Assembly: GCF_004916895.1 (NCBI RefSeq)
Contig: NZ_SNTZ01000004.1
Span: 186,001-250,000, forward strand
Length of the DNA stretch: 64,000 bases
Origin: Flagellimonas alvinocaridis
GTDB taxonomy: Bacteria; Bacteroidota; Bacteroidia; Flavobacteriales; Flavobacteriaceae
Direction of reading: 5' to 3'
Each line of letters begins with the position of its first letter. Positions within the stretch are counted from its first letter, which is position 1. A model generated the notes under the pieces. It saw nothing but the letters and a program-made list of their open reading frames with translations, had not been told where the DNA came from and did not search any database. The position numbers and the translations under genes were made by a program. Positions 1 to 8,747 of this stretch are shown here, piece after piece.

Positions 1-621
1 ACCTTCACCCGCCCATGTAATCAAATCTGCATAATCCAATTCATTGTCTTTGAAAAAGGGGACATTGGTACGGACCGCCTTGGTTTCTTCACCAAACACC
101 TTTTCCACTCTAAAATTCTCATTGATTTGGGTAGTGTCTTTTTCTTTAATGGTCACTCCTGGATGAAAATAAAGGACCGTACCTACAATCAATCCCAACA
201 CCACTTGGCCTATGACCTTAAATCTTCCCTTAAGTCCTTTCTTGTCTTTTTTGAATATTTTGATGTAATCATCCACAAAGCCAATAATGCCCATCCAAAC
301 GGTGGTAACAATCAATAGGATGATATAGATGTTCTTGATATCGGCAAACAGCAACACAGGAAGCAGGGTTGAAATTATGATGATAACCCCTCCCATGGTT
401 GGTGTTCCGGCCTTTTGCTTCTGGCCTTCCAATCCTAAATCACGGACGGTCTCCCCAATTTGTTGTTTTTGAAGAAACAGAATAATGCGTTTTCCATAGA
501 CCATTGCTATCAAAAGAGAGAGCAAGACCGACATGGCCGCACGAAAAGTGTAGAACTGAAAAAGTCCTGCTCCTGGCAGTTGGTATTGTTTCTCTAAGTA
601 TTCAAACAAATAATATAGCAT
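1..621 (-). CDS. mraY: MraY, phospho-N-acetylmuramoyl-pentapeptide transferase (partial)
   Basis: Membrane enzyme that moves phospho-MurNAc-pentapeptide onto undecaprenyl phosphate to give lipid I. The first 207 codons are present. The gene starts at an ATG at 621 and runs off the left edge, so the C-terminal half is missing. Visible family marks are TPTMGG in the first cytoplasmic region and FVDDYIK with its Asp pair, separated by hydrophobic helices. It begins 10 bases after murE stops and is the last visible member of the dcw cluster. The assignment is firm. Confidence 0.96.
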   Translation of the reverse strand, partial: MLYYLFEYLEKQYQLPGAGLFQFYTFRAAMSVLLSLLIAMVYGKRIILFLQKQQIGETVRDLGLEGQKQKAGTPTMGGVIIIISTLLPVLLFADIKNIYIILLIVTTVWMGIIGFVDDYIKIFKKDKKGLKGRFKVIGQVVLGLIVGTVLYFHPGVTIKEKDTTQINENFRVEKVFGEETKAVRTNVPFFKDNELDYADLITWAGEG

Positions 622-631
622 GGACTACAAA

Positions 632-2092
632 CTAATTTTGGCTATCCAAAGCCTCTTTAACTTCTTTAAAATCATCAAAATCTACCCTGACACCATTGGT
701 CTCCTGATAGGTTTCGTGTCCTTTTCCGGCCACAAGGATTATATCGTTGGCCACCGCAAGCTTGCAAGCCGTTCTTATGGCCTGTCTCCGGTTTTCAATG
801 GACAGTATTTTTTTGGTGTTCTGGGCCTCAACCCCAGATTCCATATCGGCAATGATGGCCTCTGGGGATTCCGTTCTCGGATTGTCCGAGGTAAAAATGG
901 CCTGATTGCTCATTTCGGATGCGATATGACCCATAACCGGACGCTTAGACTTATCACGGTCACCACCACACCCCACTACGGTGATGACGTTTTCATTTCC
1001 AGTCCTCAATGCATTGATCGTAATCAACACATTTTTTAGTGCGTCCGGAGTATGGGCATAATCAACAATTGCCGTTATTTTATTTTTTGATATGTAGTAT
1101 TGAAACCTTCCATCCACATTTTCCAACTCGCTCATCAAGCGCAAGGTTTCTATTCTTTCCAAGCCCAAAATATCCGCAGTGGCATAAATGGCCAACAGAT
1201 TGTAGGCATTGAAATCCCCTATTAATTTGGACCACAGTTCATTGTCTTCCAGTTTCAACAACTGCCCATTGAACTGTTTTTCCAAAATCTGGGCCCTATA
1301 ATCTGCATAGGATTTTAAGGCGTAGGTATATTTTTTGGCCTTGGTATTCTGTAACATGACCAACCCATTCTTATCATCAATATTCACCAATGCGAAGGCA
1401 CTCTTTGGAAGGCCATCGAACAATTTTTTCTTGGTATCCCGATATTCAGCAAAGGTTTTATGGTAATCCAAATGATCATGTGAAAGATTGGTGAAAATGG
1501 CACCTGCAAAATGGAGTCCTTCAGCTCTTTTTTGATGGATACCATGAGAGCTGACTTCCATAAAACAGAACTCCACACCAATACTATTCATCTGGGATAG
1601 ATACTTATTAATGGTAATCACATCTGGCGTAGTGTGGCTTGTAGCATGCTCGGTATCGTCCACCATAACTTTGATAGTGGAAATAAGCCCTACCTTGAAT
1701 CCCGCTTTTTTGAACAAATTATACAGCAAAGTACTTACCGTGGTCTTTCCATTGGTACCCGTTACCCCTACCAACTTTAGGTTTTTGGAAGGGTTATCAA
1801 AAAAATTGGCAGCCATGATGGCCAATGCACTATTGCAATCAGACACCTTACTATAAGTGACCCCATTGATCAATAACTCTGGAAGCTCCTCACACACGAT
1901 GGCTTTTGCTCCTGAATCAACTGCTTTCTGGATATACTCATGGCCATCTGTAATGGTTCCCCTAACCGCCACAAAGACATCATCCATTTCTACCTTCCTA
2001 GAGTCAAAATGGATTTGGTTCACCAATACGTTGGTGTCGCCACTTACCGCTGAAAGGCTTACTCCATATAATATGTCCTTCAACAACTTCAT
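632..2092 (-). CDS. murE: MurE, UDP-MurNAc-tripeptide (meso-DAP) ligase
   Basis: Cytoplasmic Mur ligase of 486 residues that adds the third amino acid to UDP-MurNAc-L-Ala-D-Glu. The ATP loop GTNGKTT is at residues 112-118. A Lys-rich stretch near 221-223 is where the carbamylated Lys lies in this family. DNPR at 403-406 is the form known for meso-diaminopimelate ligases, as opposed to lysine ligases, so an mDAP wall is expected. The ATG overlaps the ftsI stop by four bases (ATGA), which suggests coupled translation. Confidence 0.96.
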   Translation of the reverse strand: MKLLKDILYGVSLSAVSGDTNVLVNQIHFDSRKVEMDDVFVAVRGTITDGHEYIQKAVDSGAKAIVCEELPELLINGVTYSKVSDCNSALAIMAANFFDNPSKNLKLVGVTGTNGKTTVSTLLYNLFKKAGFKVGLISTIKVMVDDTEHATSHTTPDVITINKYLSQMNSIGVEFCFMEVSSHGIHQKRAEGLHFAGAIFTNLSHDHLDYHKTFAEYRDTKKKLFDGLPKSAFALVNIDDKNGLVMLQNTKAKKYTYALKSYADYRAQILEKQFNGQLLKLEDNELWSKLIGDFNAYNLLAIYATADILGLERIETLRLMSELENVDGRFQYYISKNKITAIVDYAHTPDALKNVLITINALRTGNENVITVVGCGGDRDKSKRPVMGHIASEMSNQAIFTSDNPRTESPEAIIADMESGVEAQNTKKILSIENRRQAIRTACKLAVANDIILVAGKGHETYQETNGVRVDFDDFKEVKEALDSQN

Positions 2093-4098
2093 GAAAGTTC
2101 GAGTACTATTTTTTTAACTTGCTTGATATCTGTGCCTTGCTCAATGGATTGCCCTTTCACCTTTCCATTGCCATGTACCTCCACTTCCAGTCCCAAATTT
2201 TCCAATAAGGAAACTGCGTCCATCCCACTCATTCCCTTCACATTGGGTATGGTGCTGTATTTTTTTTGTGCTTGGGCGTAATACTGTTGGTATTTTTCAT
2301 CCAGTATTTTATGATCTGGGATATTCTCATCCACCTCATCTACCAATGGAGAAATTGCATGTATTTTTTGTGCCATCGACTTAAACACTGGTCCTGACAC
2401 ATCTGCACCATAATACCCAACACTCTTATCGGGCTCGTGAATGATCACAATACAGGAATATTTTGGATTTTCTGCCGGAAAATATCCTGCAAACGTTGAG
2501 ATATAGGCCAGTTTATCTGGGTCTTTGGCTTCATAGTTTTTCTGACAGGTTCCCGTCTTTCCGGCCATGGAAAAGTTTTTGGAGTACAGTTTATGCCCTG
2601 TTCCATAATCTTTCTCGACCACATCCTTCATGAGTTGTTGCATTTTCACCACGGTCTCTTCGGAACAGATGGATGGATTCAACACTTGTCTATCAAACCT
2701 CTTGATTACCTTACTTCCTTCCCTTACTTCCTTGATCAGTCTTGGTTTTACCATTTCGCCGTCATTTGCAATGGCATTATAAAAGGCCAAGGTCTGTAAA
2801 GGAGTTAAGGACACTTCATATCCGTAGGACATCCATCCCAAAGAAATTCCAGACCACCCTTTATCCCCAGGGTATCTAATTACTGGCGCACCTTCTCCTT
2901 TGATGGGAACTCCCAATTTTTTATGAAGTCCCATATTCATCAGGCGGTTCACGAACTTTTCGGGCTGCTCTTTGTAATTTTCATTGATGATTTTGGCAAA
3001 TGCGGTGTTTGATGAAACTGCAAAGGCTTTGGCGGTAGATATCTTACCATAACCTCCCCATTTGGAATCCCTTACCACCCCATCATAAATACGATACCTT
3101 CCTTTTTCCGTATCGATTACCGTACTGGTATCTATGACCTTGTCCTCCAAAGCTGCCACCAAGGACATCAATTTAAAAGTAGAGCCCGGTTCATGGGACT
3201 CTCCAATGGCATAATTTAGTTTTTCGTAATATTTTCCTTCGGAAGTGCGACCAAGGTTTGAAATGGCCTTAACTTCTCCCGTTTTGGTTTCCATAACCAC
3301 CACACAACCGTGGTCTGCTTTATATTTTTCCAACTGGGCCAAAAGTTCATGGTGGGCAATATCCTGAATGTTGATATCAATCGTAGAAACTACATCCAAT
3401 CCATCTTGAGGCTCCACTATATTGTCCAAACCAACGGGTTTCCATTGACCCTTGGCAATTTTTTGCTTCAAACGCTTGCCTTCTTTTCCTCTCAAATACG
3501 GCTCTCCAAAAGCACCATCCAGTCCCACACGGGTATAGTATCCATTTTCATCCACCCTTTCATAGCCAATACTTCTGGCCGCCATTTTGCCCAAAGGATA
3601 CTCCCGAACAACTCGATGTGTCTCCACAAATCCACCTTTGTATGGCCCCAATTTGAACAAAGGGAATTGCTTTATGCGTACATAATCCAGATAATCTACA
3701 TTGCGGGCCACCAATTTATAACGGTTGCCGTTGGCCCTTGCCTTCCTGAACAATTGCCTATAGTAGGAAGATGGCCTATCGAATAATTTTCCCAATGAGT
3801 CGGAGAGTGCAGCCACATTGTTCTGAAAATTTTCTTCAGAAACTGTTTTGGCATCAAACCGAATCTCATATTTAGGCACAGATGCCGCCAACAGACTCCC
3901 ATCTTCTGAATATAGATTTCCTCGGTTGGGTTCTATGGTGAACATTTTTTCAGTCTTGCTCAAAGCAAGTTCTTTATACTCCTCCCCTTTCACCATTTGG
4001 ATATCTACCAACTTCACCACCACGGCAATGGCCAATACACAAAGTCCCCCGGCAACGAGGTACAATCTGTTCATGATATTTTTTTCAGTAATGGCCAC
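2089..4098 (-). CDS. ftsI: FtsI-type penicillin-binding protein with C-terminal PASTA domain
   Basis: Septal peptidoglycan transpeptidase of 669 residues. One membrane helix lies at about 11-32, followed by the PBP dimerisation region and the transpeptidase domain. That domain has the Ser motif STFK at 306-309, SSN at 362-364 and KTGT at 514-517. The last 50 or so residues form one PASTA repeat beginning IPNVKG. The start is GTG at 4098, five bases after the ftsL-like gene; an in-frame ATG at 4074 would leave almost no cytoplasmic tail. It sits in the usual dcw position between ftsL and murE. Confidence 0.94.
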   Translation of the reverse strand: MAITEKNIMNRLYLVAGGLCVLAIAVVVKLVDIQMVKGEEYKELALSKTEKMFTIEPNRGNLYSEDGSLLAASVPKYEIRFDAKTVSEENFQNNVAALSDSLGKLFDRPSSYYRQLFRKARANGNRYKLVARNVDYLDYVRIKQFPLFKLGPYKGGFVETHRVVREYPLGKMAARSIGYERVDENGYYTRVGLDGAFGEPYLRGKEGKRLKQKIAKGQWKPVGLDNIVEPQDGLDVVSTIDINIQDIAHHELLAQLEKYKADHGCVVVMETKTGEVKAISNLGRTSEGKYYEKLNYAIGESHEPGSTFKLMSLVAALEDKVIDTSTVIDTEKGRYRIYDGVVRDSKWGGYGKISTAKAFAVSSNTAFAKIINENYKEQPEKFVNRLMNMGLHKKLGVPIKGEGAPVIRYPGDKGWSGISLGWMSYGYEVSLTPLQTLAFYNAIANDGEMVKPRLIKEVREGSKVIKRFDRQVLNPSICSEETVVKMQQLMKDVVEKDYGTGHKLYSKNFSMAGKTGTCQKNYEAKDPDKLAYISTFAGYFPAENPKYSCIVIIHEPDKSVGYYGADVSGPVFKSMAQKIHAISPLVDEVDENIPDHKILDEKYQQYYAQAQKKYSTIPNVKGMSGMDAVSLLENLGLEVEVHGNGKVKGQSIEQGTDIKQVKKIVLELS

Positions 4099-4103
4099 TG
4101 GTC

Positions 4104-4421
4104 TTATTCTGTTGATTTAACTTTAATCTTTCTCGGTGGGTTCTCGGAGGGCACAAGCCCTTTTTCCGCCACGGTTTTTCTTAAAGTGGACTCCAATTTT
4201 AATTGTTGTACGTGGGAGCGGCCTTCCACAAATTCACTCCGAAGTTTTCGCACTTCTTCGTTCAAAGCAGCTATTTCCAGTACCTTTTTATCAGCATTAT
4301 GGCTACTTGAAATCATCAAGGCAGCCAGAAAAGATGCAAACAGTAAAAACAACCAGTTCTTGGGAGCATCACCGCTTACCAAGAACTTTCCTTTTAATAT
4401 GTCCAACAAACCTTTTCTCAT
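4104..4421 (-). CDS. ftsL: FtsL-like division protein
   Basis: Small bitopic membrane protein of 105 residues between rsmH and ftsI, the standard ftsL position. It has a short basic N-terminus, one hydrophobic segment at about 21-38 and then a heptad-rich charged stretch (about 45-90) consistent with the coiled coil that pairs FtsL with the FtsB role in the divisome. Primary sequence similarity within FtsL is low, so the call rests on topology, size and locus. It starts eight bases after rsmH ends. Confidence 0.85.
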   Translation of the reverse strand: MRKGLLDILKGKFLVSGDAPKNWLFLLFASFLAALMISSSHNADKKVLEIAALNEEVRKLRSEFVEGRSHVQQLKLESTLRKTVAEKGLVPSENPPRKIKVKSTE

Positions 4422-4429
4422 CGTGTCCC

Positions 4430-5332
4430 CTATATTCTTTCCGCTATGCGGAGTTTTGCACTTCTCGCCCTATTGTTCCTTGCTATTTCTTCTGCTGATG
4501 GCACAATGAGTCCTCCCACTTTTTTTAAGGGAACCTCTATATTCCCATAAAAATCCTTTTCAGGTTCTCCTTCAAACTTTCCCGCTCTGATGAAGCGTTT
4601 CACCAATCTATCTTCCAAGGAGTGATAACTGATCATACTCAACCTTCCTCCTTTTTCCAACATATCGGGCACTTGCAACAAAAACTCCTTGAGCACCTCT
4701 ATTTCTTGATTGACTTCAATCCGGATGGCCTGATAAATTTGGGCCAGGATTTTATTTTCTTTCATCTTGGGCAGAAACCGACTCAAGACACCTTTTAATT
4801 CATCCGTGGTCTTTATCGGGGCAACAGACCGGGATACCTCAATAGTTTTTGCAATGGCCTTTGCATTTCGCAATTCGCCATATTGAAACAGTACCGATGC
4901 TAAATCTTCAGGAGAATAGGTATTGACCACCTCGTATGCCGACAACTCGCTGTTCCGGTTCATCCGCATATCCAAATCTGCATTGAAACGAATGGAGAAA
5001 CCGCGTTCAGCCTCATCAAACTGATGGGAGGAAACCCCGAAGTCTGCCAAGATTCCATCAACTTTCCGAATGCCATAGAACTTTAAAAACTGCTTGAGGT
5101 ACCGAAAGTTCTGATTGATCAATTGAAACCTTTCATCATCAATGGCATTCTGCAGGGCATCCTCATCTTGATCAAATGCAAACAACTTCCCTTCCTCTCC
5201 CAGTCTTTTCAATATTTCCTTGGAGTGTCCGCCACCACCAAAGGTGACATCCACATACACCCCATCATGCTTTATGTTCAATCCGTCCACCGACTCGTGC
5301 AACAGCACTGGATTATGGTACGGACTACTCAT
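4430..5332 (-). CDS. rsmH: RsmH, 16S rRNA C1402 N4-methyltransferase
   Basis: SAM-dependent methyltransferase that modifies 16S rRNA (formerly MraW), 300 residues. The N-terminus MSSPYHNPVLLHES and the SAM loop VTFGGGGHS are characteristic, as is the late SYHSLEDR motif. I chose ATG 5332 over an upstream in-frame TTG at 5341. This start overlaps the end of mraZ by eight bases, so the two genes are probably translationally coupled. Confidence 0.95.
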   Translation of the reverse strand: MSSPYHNPVLLHESVDGLNIKHDGVYVDVTFGGGGHSKEILKRLGEEGKLFAFDQDEDALQNAIDDERFQLINQNFRYLKQFLKFYGIRKVDGILADFGVSSHQFDEAERGFSIRFNADLDMRMNRNSELSAYEVVNTYSPEDLASVLFQYGELRNAKAIAKTIEVSRSVAPIKTTDELKGVLSRFLPKMKENKILAQIYQAIRIEVNQEIEVLKEFLLQVPDMLEKGGRLSMISYHSLEDRLVKRFIRAGKFEGEPEKDFYGNIEVPLKKVGGLIVPSAEEIARNNRARSAKLRIAERI

Positions 5333-5780
5333 CGTCTGCAAAGATCTCTTCCGCTAGATCGGCATAATCCTTCTCACCCTCGGCCAAGACTTTTTCGTAC
5401 TTGTCCTTATCCCAAATCTCTATCTTATCGAAAACCGCATTGAGCACAACTTCTTTTTCAATTCCGGCGTAGTCCACCAAGTTTTTGGGTATCTGCAACC
5501 TTCCCGAATCCCCATCAATTGCCACTTCTTTCATACCCGCCACGAAGTTCCTCACGAAGGCATCGTACTTACGGTTGATCTTGCTCTTCTTCATAACTTT
5601 CTGCATCAAAACATCAAATTCCTGCTTGGGATACAATTCCAAACATTGCTGAAAAACAGATCGCTTGATGACAAACCCATCCTTCAAAACAGGCAATAGC
5701 TGATTCTTCAAGGAAATAGGCAGTAAAACCCTTCCTTTTGAATCTGCTTTACAATCATGTTGTCCGATGATATGGGTCAC
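5325..5780 (-). CDS. mraZ: MraZ, transcriptional regulator of the dcw cluster
   Basis: First gene of the cluster, 151 residues. It has two SpoVT/AbrB-like halves, each with a DxKGR-type motif (the first is DSKGR at about 13-17; the second is degenerate, DSGRLQIP). MraZ proteins form rings that bind short direct repeats in their own promoter. The start is GTG at 5780; no ATG fits the conserved N-terminus. The candidate operator lies 50-90 bases upstream. It overlaps rsmH. Confidence 0.93.
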   Translation of the reverse strand: MTHIIGQHDCKADSKGRVLLPISLKNQLLPVLKDGFVIKRSVFQQCLELYPKQEFDVLMQKVMKKSKINRKYDAFVRNFVAGMKEVAIDGDSGRLQIPKNLVDYAGIEKEVVLNAVFDKIEIWDKDKYEKVLAEGEKDYADLAEEIFADDE

Positions 5781-5809
5781 TAGAAATCAATTGGTTACTT
5801 AATACAACT

Positions 5810-5817
5810 CAAATATA
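5810..5817 (-). promoter_or_regulatory. -7 element for mraZ
   Basis: TATATTTG on the minus strand matches the Bacteroidota -7 consensus TAnnTTTG. It lies about 30 bases before the GTG start and just downstream of the MraZ-like repeats, which would cover the -33 region. No clean -33 TTG is seen at the expected spacing. Confidence 0.55.
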
Positions 5818-5826
5818 TTGATTTTA

Positions 5827-5874
5827 TTTCCACATTTCTCCACTTAAAGACACTTTTGTTAATAAATTCCCCAC
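5827..5874 (-). promoter_or_regulatory. candidate MraZ operator (10-bp direct repeats)
   Basis: Read on the minus strand, GTG-containing words recur in register: AAAGTGTCTT, TAAGTGGAGA and AATGTGGAAA occupy consecutive 10-bp units (5856-5827). A fourth, AAAGTGGGG, lies about 21 bp further upstream (near 5874). MraZ of other bacteria binds three or so TGGGN- or AAAGTG-type repeats at 10-bp spacing, so position and period both fit autoregulation. The match was made by eye. Confidence 0.7.
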
Positions 5875-6011
5875 TTTTTGATTAAAAGCCCACAATTTGC
5901 ACCCAAATGCACTCCCAATAAAAATGCACCTTAGGTCTTCAGCTAGTGCTTGAATTAAAAAAACATGATTTAGAGATAACATAACCTGGATTTTGTGTTA
6001 TATGAAATGCC

Positions 6012-6019
6012 TATATTTG
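6012..6019 (+). promoter_or_regulatory. -7 element for the 6042 operon
   Basis: TATATTTG lies 22 bases before the ATG at 6042. A TTTG at 5992-5995 could be the -33 element, but the 16-base gap is shorter than usual. It would give a leader of only about 15 bases. Confidence 0.5.
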
Positions 6020-6041
6020 CCCCTCGACCAACTGACTATTG

Positions 6042-6806
6042 ATGGAAGAGCATATAATCAAGGATGGCAAATACCGATACATAGAAATGGGTGAAGGCAC
6101 CCCTATGATCATCCTACATGGTCTCATGGGGGGGTTGAGCAACTTCCAAGGTGTATCCGACTATTTTCCGTCAAAGGGCTATCAGGTATTGATTCCCGAA
6201 CTTCCCATTTATGAAATGCCCCTGCTTAAAACCACGGTAAAGAACTTTGCCAAGTTTTTGGAGGAGTTCATCGAGTTCAAAAAGCTTAAGGATGTAATTT
6301 TATTGGGAAATTCCCTTGGGGGACATATTGGTTTATTGCACACCAAAATGTACCCTGAAATGGTCAAGGCGCTGGTCATCACAGGCAGCTCCGGTCTCTA
6401 TGAGAGTGCCATGGGCGATGGTTACCCGAAACGTGGCGATTACGAGTTTATAAAAAAGAAGGCCCAAGATGTCTTCTATGACCCCGAAGTGGCCACCAAG
6501 GAAATTGTGGACGAAGTGTTCGCCACGGTGAACGACCGCATGAAATTGGTAAAGACCCTTGCCATTGCCAAAAGCGCCATTCGACATAACATGTCCAAGG
6601 ACCTTCCCCATATGGACACACCCACCTGTATTATCTGGGGTGAAAACGATACGGTAACCCCTCCCAACGTAGCCAAGGAATTCCATGAGCTACTACCCGA
6701 CTCCGACCTGTTTTGGATTGAAAAATGTGGGCATGCCCCCATGATGGAACATCCAGAGGACTTTAACCGCATTCTTGAGGCTTGGTTGAAAAAGCGTAAC
6801 TTCTAA
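6042..6806 (+). CDS. alpha/beta-fold hydrolase
   Basis: Serine hydrolase of 254 residues with the alpha/beta fold. It has the oxyanion HG motif (LHGLMGG), the nucleophile elbow GNSLGG, the acidic residue in GENDTV and the late His in CGHAPMMEHPE. No signal peptide is present, so it is cytoplasmic; the substrate cannot be read. I start at ATG 6042; a TTG one codon earlier is less likely. It ends two bases before engB starts, so the two are probably co-transcribed from the promoter at 6012. Confidence 0.88.
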   Translation: MEEHIIKDGKYRYIEMGEGTPMIILHGLMGGLSNFQGVSDYFPSKGYQVLIPELPIYEMPLLKTTVKNFAKFLEEFIEFKKLKDVILLGNSLGGHIGLLHTKMYPEMVKALVITGSSGLYESAMGDGYPKRGDYEFIKKKAQDVFYDPEVATKEIVDEVFATVNDRMKLVKTLAIAKSAIRHNMSKDLPHMDTPTCIIWGENDTVTPPNVAKEFHELLPDSDLFWIEKCGHAPMMEHPEDFNRILEAWLKKRNF

Positions 6807-6808
6807 GC

Positions 6809-7423
6809 ATGAAAATTACTTCTGCGGAATTTATCATGAGCAACTCCAGTGTGGCCAAGTGCCCCAATGAACCGTTGCCCGAATATGCCTTTATTGGACG
6901 GTCCAATGTTGGAAAATCGTCCTTGATCAACATGTTGGTAGACCGCAAAGGCTTGGCCAAAACTTCAGGGAAACCCGGAAAGACACAACTCATCAACCAC
7001 TTTAAGATCAACAACAATTGGTTTTTGGTGGATTTGCCCGGATATGGCTATGCAAGGGTCTCCAAAAAGGACAAAAAGACCTTTCAAAAGTATATTACCG
7101 AATATTTTCAGAAAAGAAAACAGCTGGTCTGTGGTTTTGTTTTGGTGGACATTCGACACGACCCCCAACCCATTGACCTTGAGTTTATGGAATGGCTGGG
7201 AACCAATCAGATTCCTTTTGCCATAATTTTCACCAAAGCGGACAAGCTTAAACCCAATGTGATAGAGAAACAGGCCAACACTTATCTCCAAAAGTTACTG
7301 GACAGCGCATGGGAAGAAGTCCCTCCACATTTTACCACCTCATCTTCAAACCGGATGGGACGTGAGGAACTGTTGGGATTCATTGATCAAATCAATCAGG
7401 ATTTTTTCAGTAACAATTCATAG
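6809..7423 (+). CDS. engB: EngB/YihA ribosome-biogenesis GTPase
   Basis: GTPase of 204 residues needed for large-subunit assembly in other bacteria. The motifs are G1 GRSNVGKSS, G3 DLPGYGYA and G4 TKADK, all in the order and spacing of the TrmE-Era-EngA-EngB family. Length is normal. It follows the hydrolase gene by two bases and no terminator is evident before the pirin gene. Confidence 0.95.
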   Translation: MKITSAEFIMSNSSVAKCPNEPLPEYAFIGRSNVGKSSLINMLVDRKGLAKTSGKPGKTQLINHFKINNNWFLVDLPGYGYARVSKKDKKTFQKYITEYFQKRKQLVCGFVLVDIRHDPQPIDLEFMEWLGTNQIPFAIIFTKADKLKPNVIEKQANTYLQKLLDSAWEEVPPHFTTSSSNRMGREELLGFIDQINQDFFSNNS

Positions 7424-7526
7424 CCGTTTCCATCCATTCTCCTTATGCAAGTTCTGTAAGTCAACTTTGCCTTTTACGACTTATTTTGGATAACTGAGTA
7501 TTTAATAAATCAAGAAGGTTAACACC

Positions 7527-8252
7527 ATGAAAACCGTATTGCACAAAGCAGCCACAAGAGGCCACGCCGACCACGGTTGGCTCAACAGTCACCATACATT
7601 TAGCTTTGCAGGCTACCAAAATCCAGAGCGGATGCATTTTGGAGTACTCCGTGTTTTGAACGATGATCAGGTTGCGGCCGGAAAGGGCTTCGGCACCCAC
7701 CCCCATGACAACATGGAGATCATTTCCATTCCCTTGGAAGGCGATTTGGAGCACAAGGACAGTATGGGGAACACCACTACCATCAAAGAGGGCGATGTAC
7801 AGATAATGAGTGCCGGAACCGGGATTTTTCATAGCGAATACAATAAAAATGATGACAGGGACGTGAAGTTTCTCCAAATCTGGGTATTTCCCAACAAACG
7901 AAATGTGGAGCCCCGATACGACCAAATTTCCATTCGGGATATCGCCAAGGAGAATGCTTTCTATCAAGTGCTTTCACCCAACCCTAAAGACGATGGCGTT
8001 TGGGCACACCAAGACGCTTGGTTCCATTTGGGGAGATTTGAACCCAATTCCTCGGATACCTATACTTTAAAAAAGGAGGGGAATGGTGTTTACGTCTTTG
8101 TTTTGGAAGGTGAAGTTGAAATCAACGGACAGCGGTTGGAGAAACGCGATGGCTTTGGTCTATGGGAAACCAATTCTTTTGACCTTACCGCCCTAACAGA
8201 TAGCAGGGTACTATTGATGGAAGTCCCCATGGCTCTTGAAGCCATAGGATAA
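7527..8252 (+). CDS. pirin family protein (YhaK/YhhW-like bicupin)
   Basis: Protein of 241 residues with two cupin halves. The N-terminal one carries the pirin metal ligands in FGTHPHDNMEIIS and a later conserved His in FHSEYN. Bacterial relatives bind iron or another metal, and some show quercetin dioxygenase activity; the natural role is unsettled. It starts at ATG 7527 after a 103-base gap and ends just before a strong palindromic terminator at 8273. Confidence 0.92.
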   Translation: MKTVLHKAATRGHADHGWLNSHHTFSFAGYQNPERMHFGVLRVLNDDQVAAGKGFGTHPHDNMEIISIPLEGDLEHKDSMGNTTTIKEGDVQIMSAGTGIFHSEYNKNDDRDVKFLQIWVFPNKRNVEPRYDQISIRDIAKENAFYQVLSPNPKDDGVWAHQDAWFHLGRFEPNSSDTYTLKKEGNGVYVFVLEGEVEINGQRLEKRDGFGLWETNSFDLTALTDSRVLLMEVPMALEAIG

Positions 8253-8265
8253 TTTACAAGACCAC

Positions 8266-8664
8266 TTAACCACGCCCCTTTAAAGGGGCGTTTTTTATGC
8301 GTTGCTCCACCAAGGCGACCAACTCACGGGCCGTTTGAAGCTGGTTCAGTTCATCCGTGGCAATAAACACTTCCAAATCCATTTGGCTTTCCAACAAGAC
8401 AATGGGAAATGTGAACTTGGCCCCAAACTTACTGGCATATTGCTTTTTGAACTCGTTTTTATGTAAAAACTCTAATTGCCCACCTCTCTCCTTTCGGAAT
8501 TTTTTCCAGACCCTGTTCTCTGAAACCAAGCCATAGGTGATGTCGCAGAGGTTGCACTCATAGGTAGACGGACTAAACACCTTGTGCATGCTGTCCAAAA
8601 TGGCATTTCGGGTGCCTGAATCGGCATTGTAGACCAACAAAAGTCTTGGCATTTCGCTTTTCAT
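8266..8664 (-). CDS. conserved hypothetical protein, 132 aa
   Basis: I do not assign a function. The protein begins MPRLLLVYNAD after a short lead, has the pair CNLC at about residues 38-41 and an even mix of helix and strand. It resembles small conserved proteins of flavobacteria and cyanobacteria that some databases label GTPase without P-loop support; no P-loop is present here. The CxxC could be redox-active or bind metal. Its last codons (LKGRG) are encoded by the terminator palindrome of the convergent pirin gene. Confidence 0.75.
   Translation of the reverse strand: MKSEMPRLLLVYNADSGTRNAILDSMHKVFSPSTYECNLCDITYGLVSENRVWKKFRKERGGQLEFLHKNEFKKQYASKFGAKFTFPIVLLESQMDLEVFIATDELNQLQTARELVALVEQRIKNAPLKGRG
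8273..8296 (+). terminator. rho-independent terminator of the pirin gene, inside the opposing gene
   Basis: The 18-bp perfect palindrome CGCCCCTTTAAAGGGGCG at 8273-8290 is followed by six T on the plus strand. It ends transcription of the pirin gene. The same bases encode the last residues of the convergent 132-residue gene. Confidence 0.85.
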
Positions 8665-8691
8665 AGTTTAGATTCCAATGCACCTGAAAAA

Positions 8692-8721
8692 TTGCAGGTC
8701 TTCACATTTGTCGGTATTTTG
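8692..8721 (+). promoter_or_regulatory. promoter of the 8748 membrane-protein gene
   Basis: TTG at 8692-8694, a 19-base spacer, then GTATTTTG at 8714-8721, one mismatch from TAnnTTTG. Spacing is ideal for Bacteroidota. It decides the start: a GTG at 8721 falls inside the promoter, so ATG 8748 is the better start. Confidence 0.55.
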
Positions 8722-8747
8722 TGTTTCTTTATACAACAAACCAAGTT

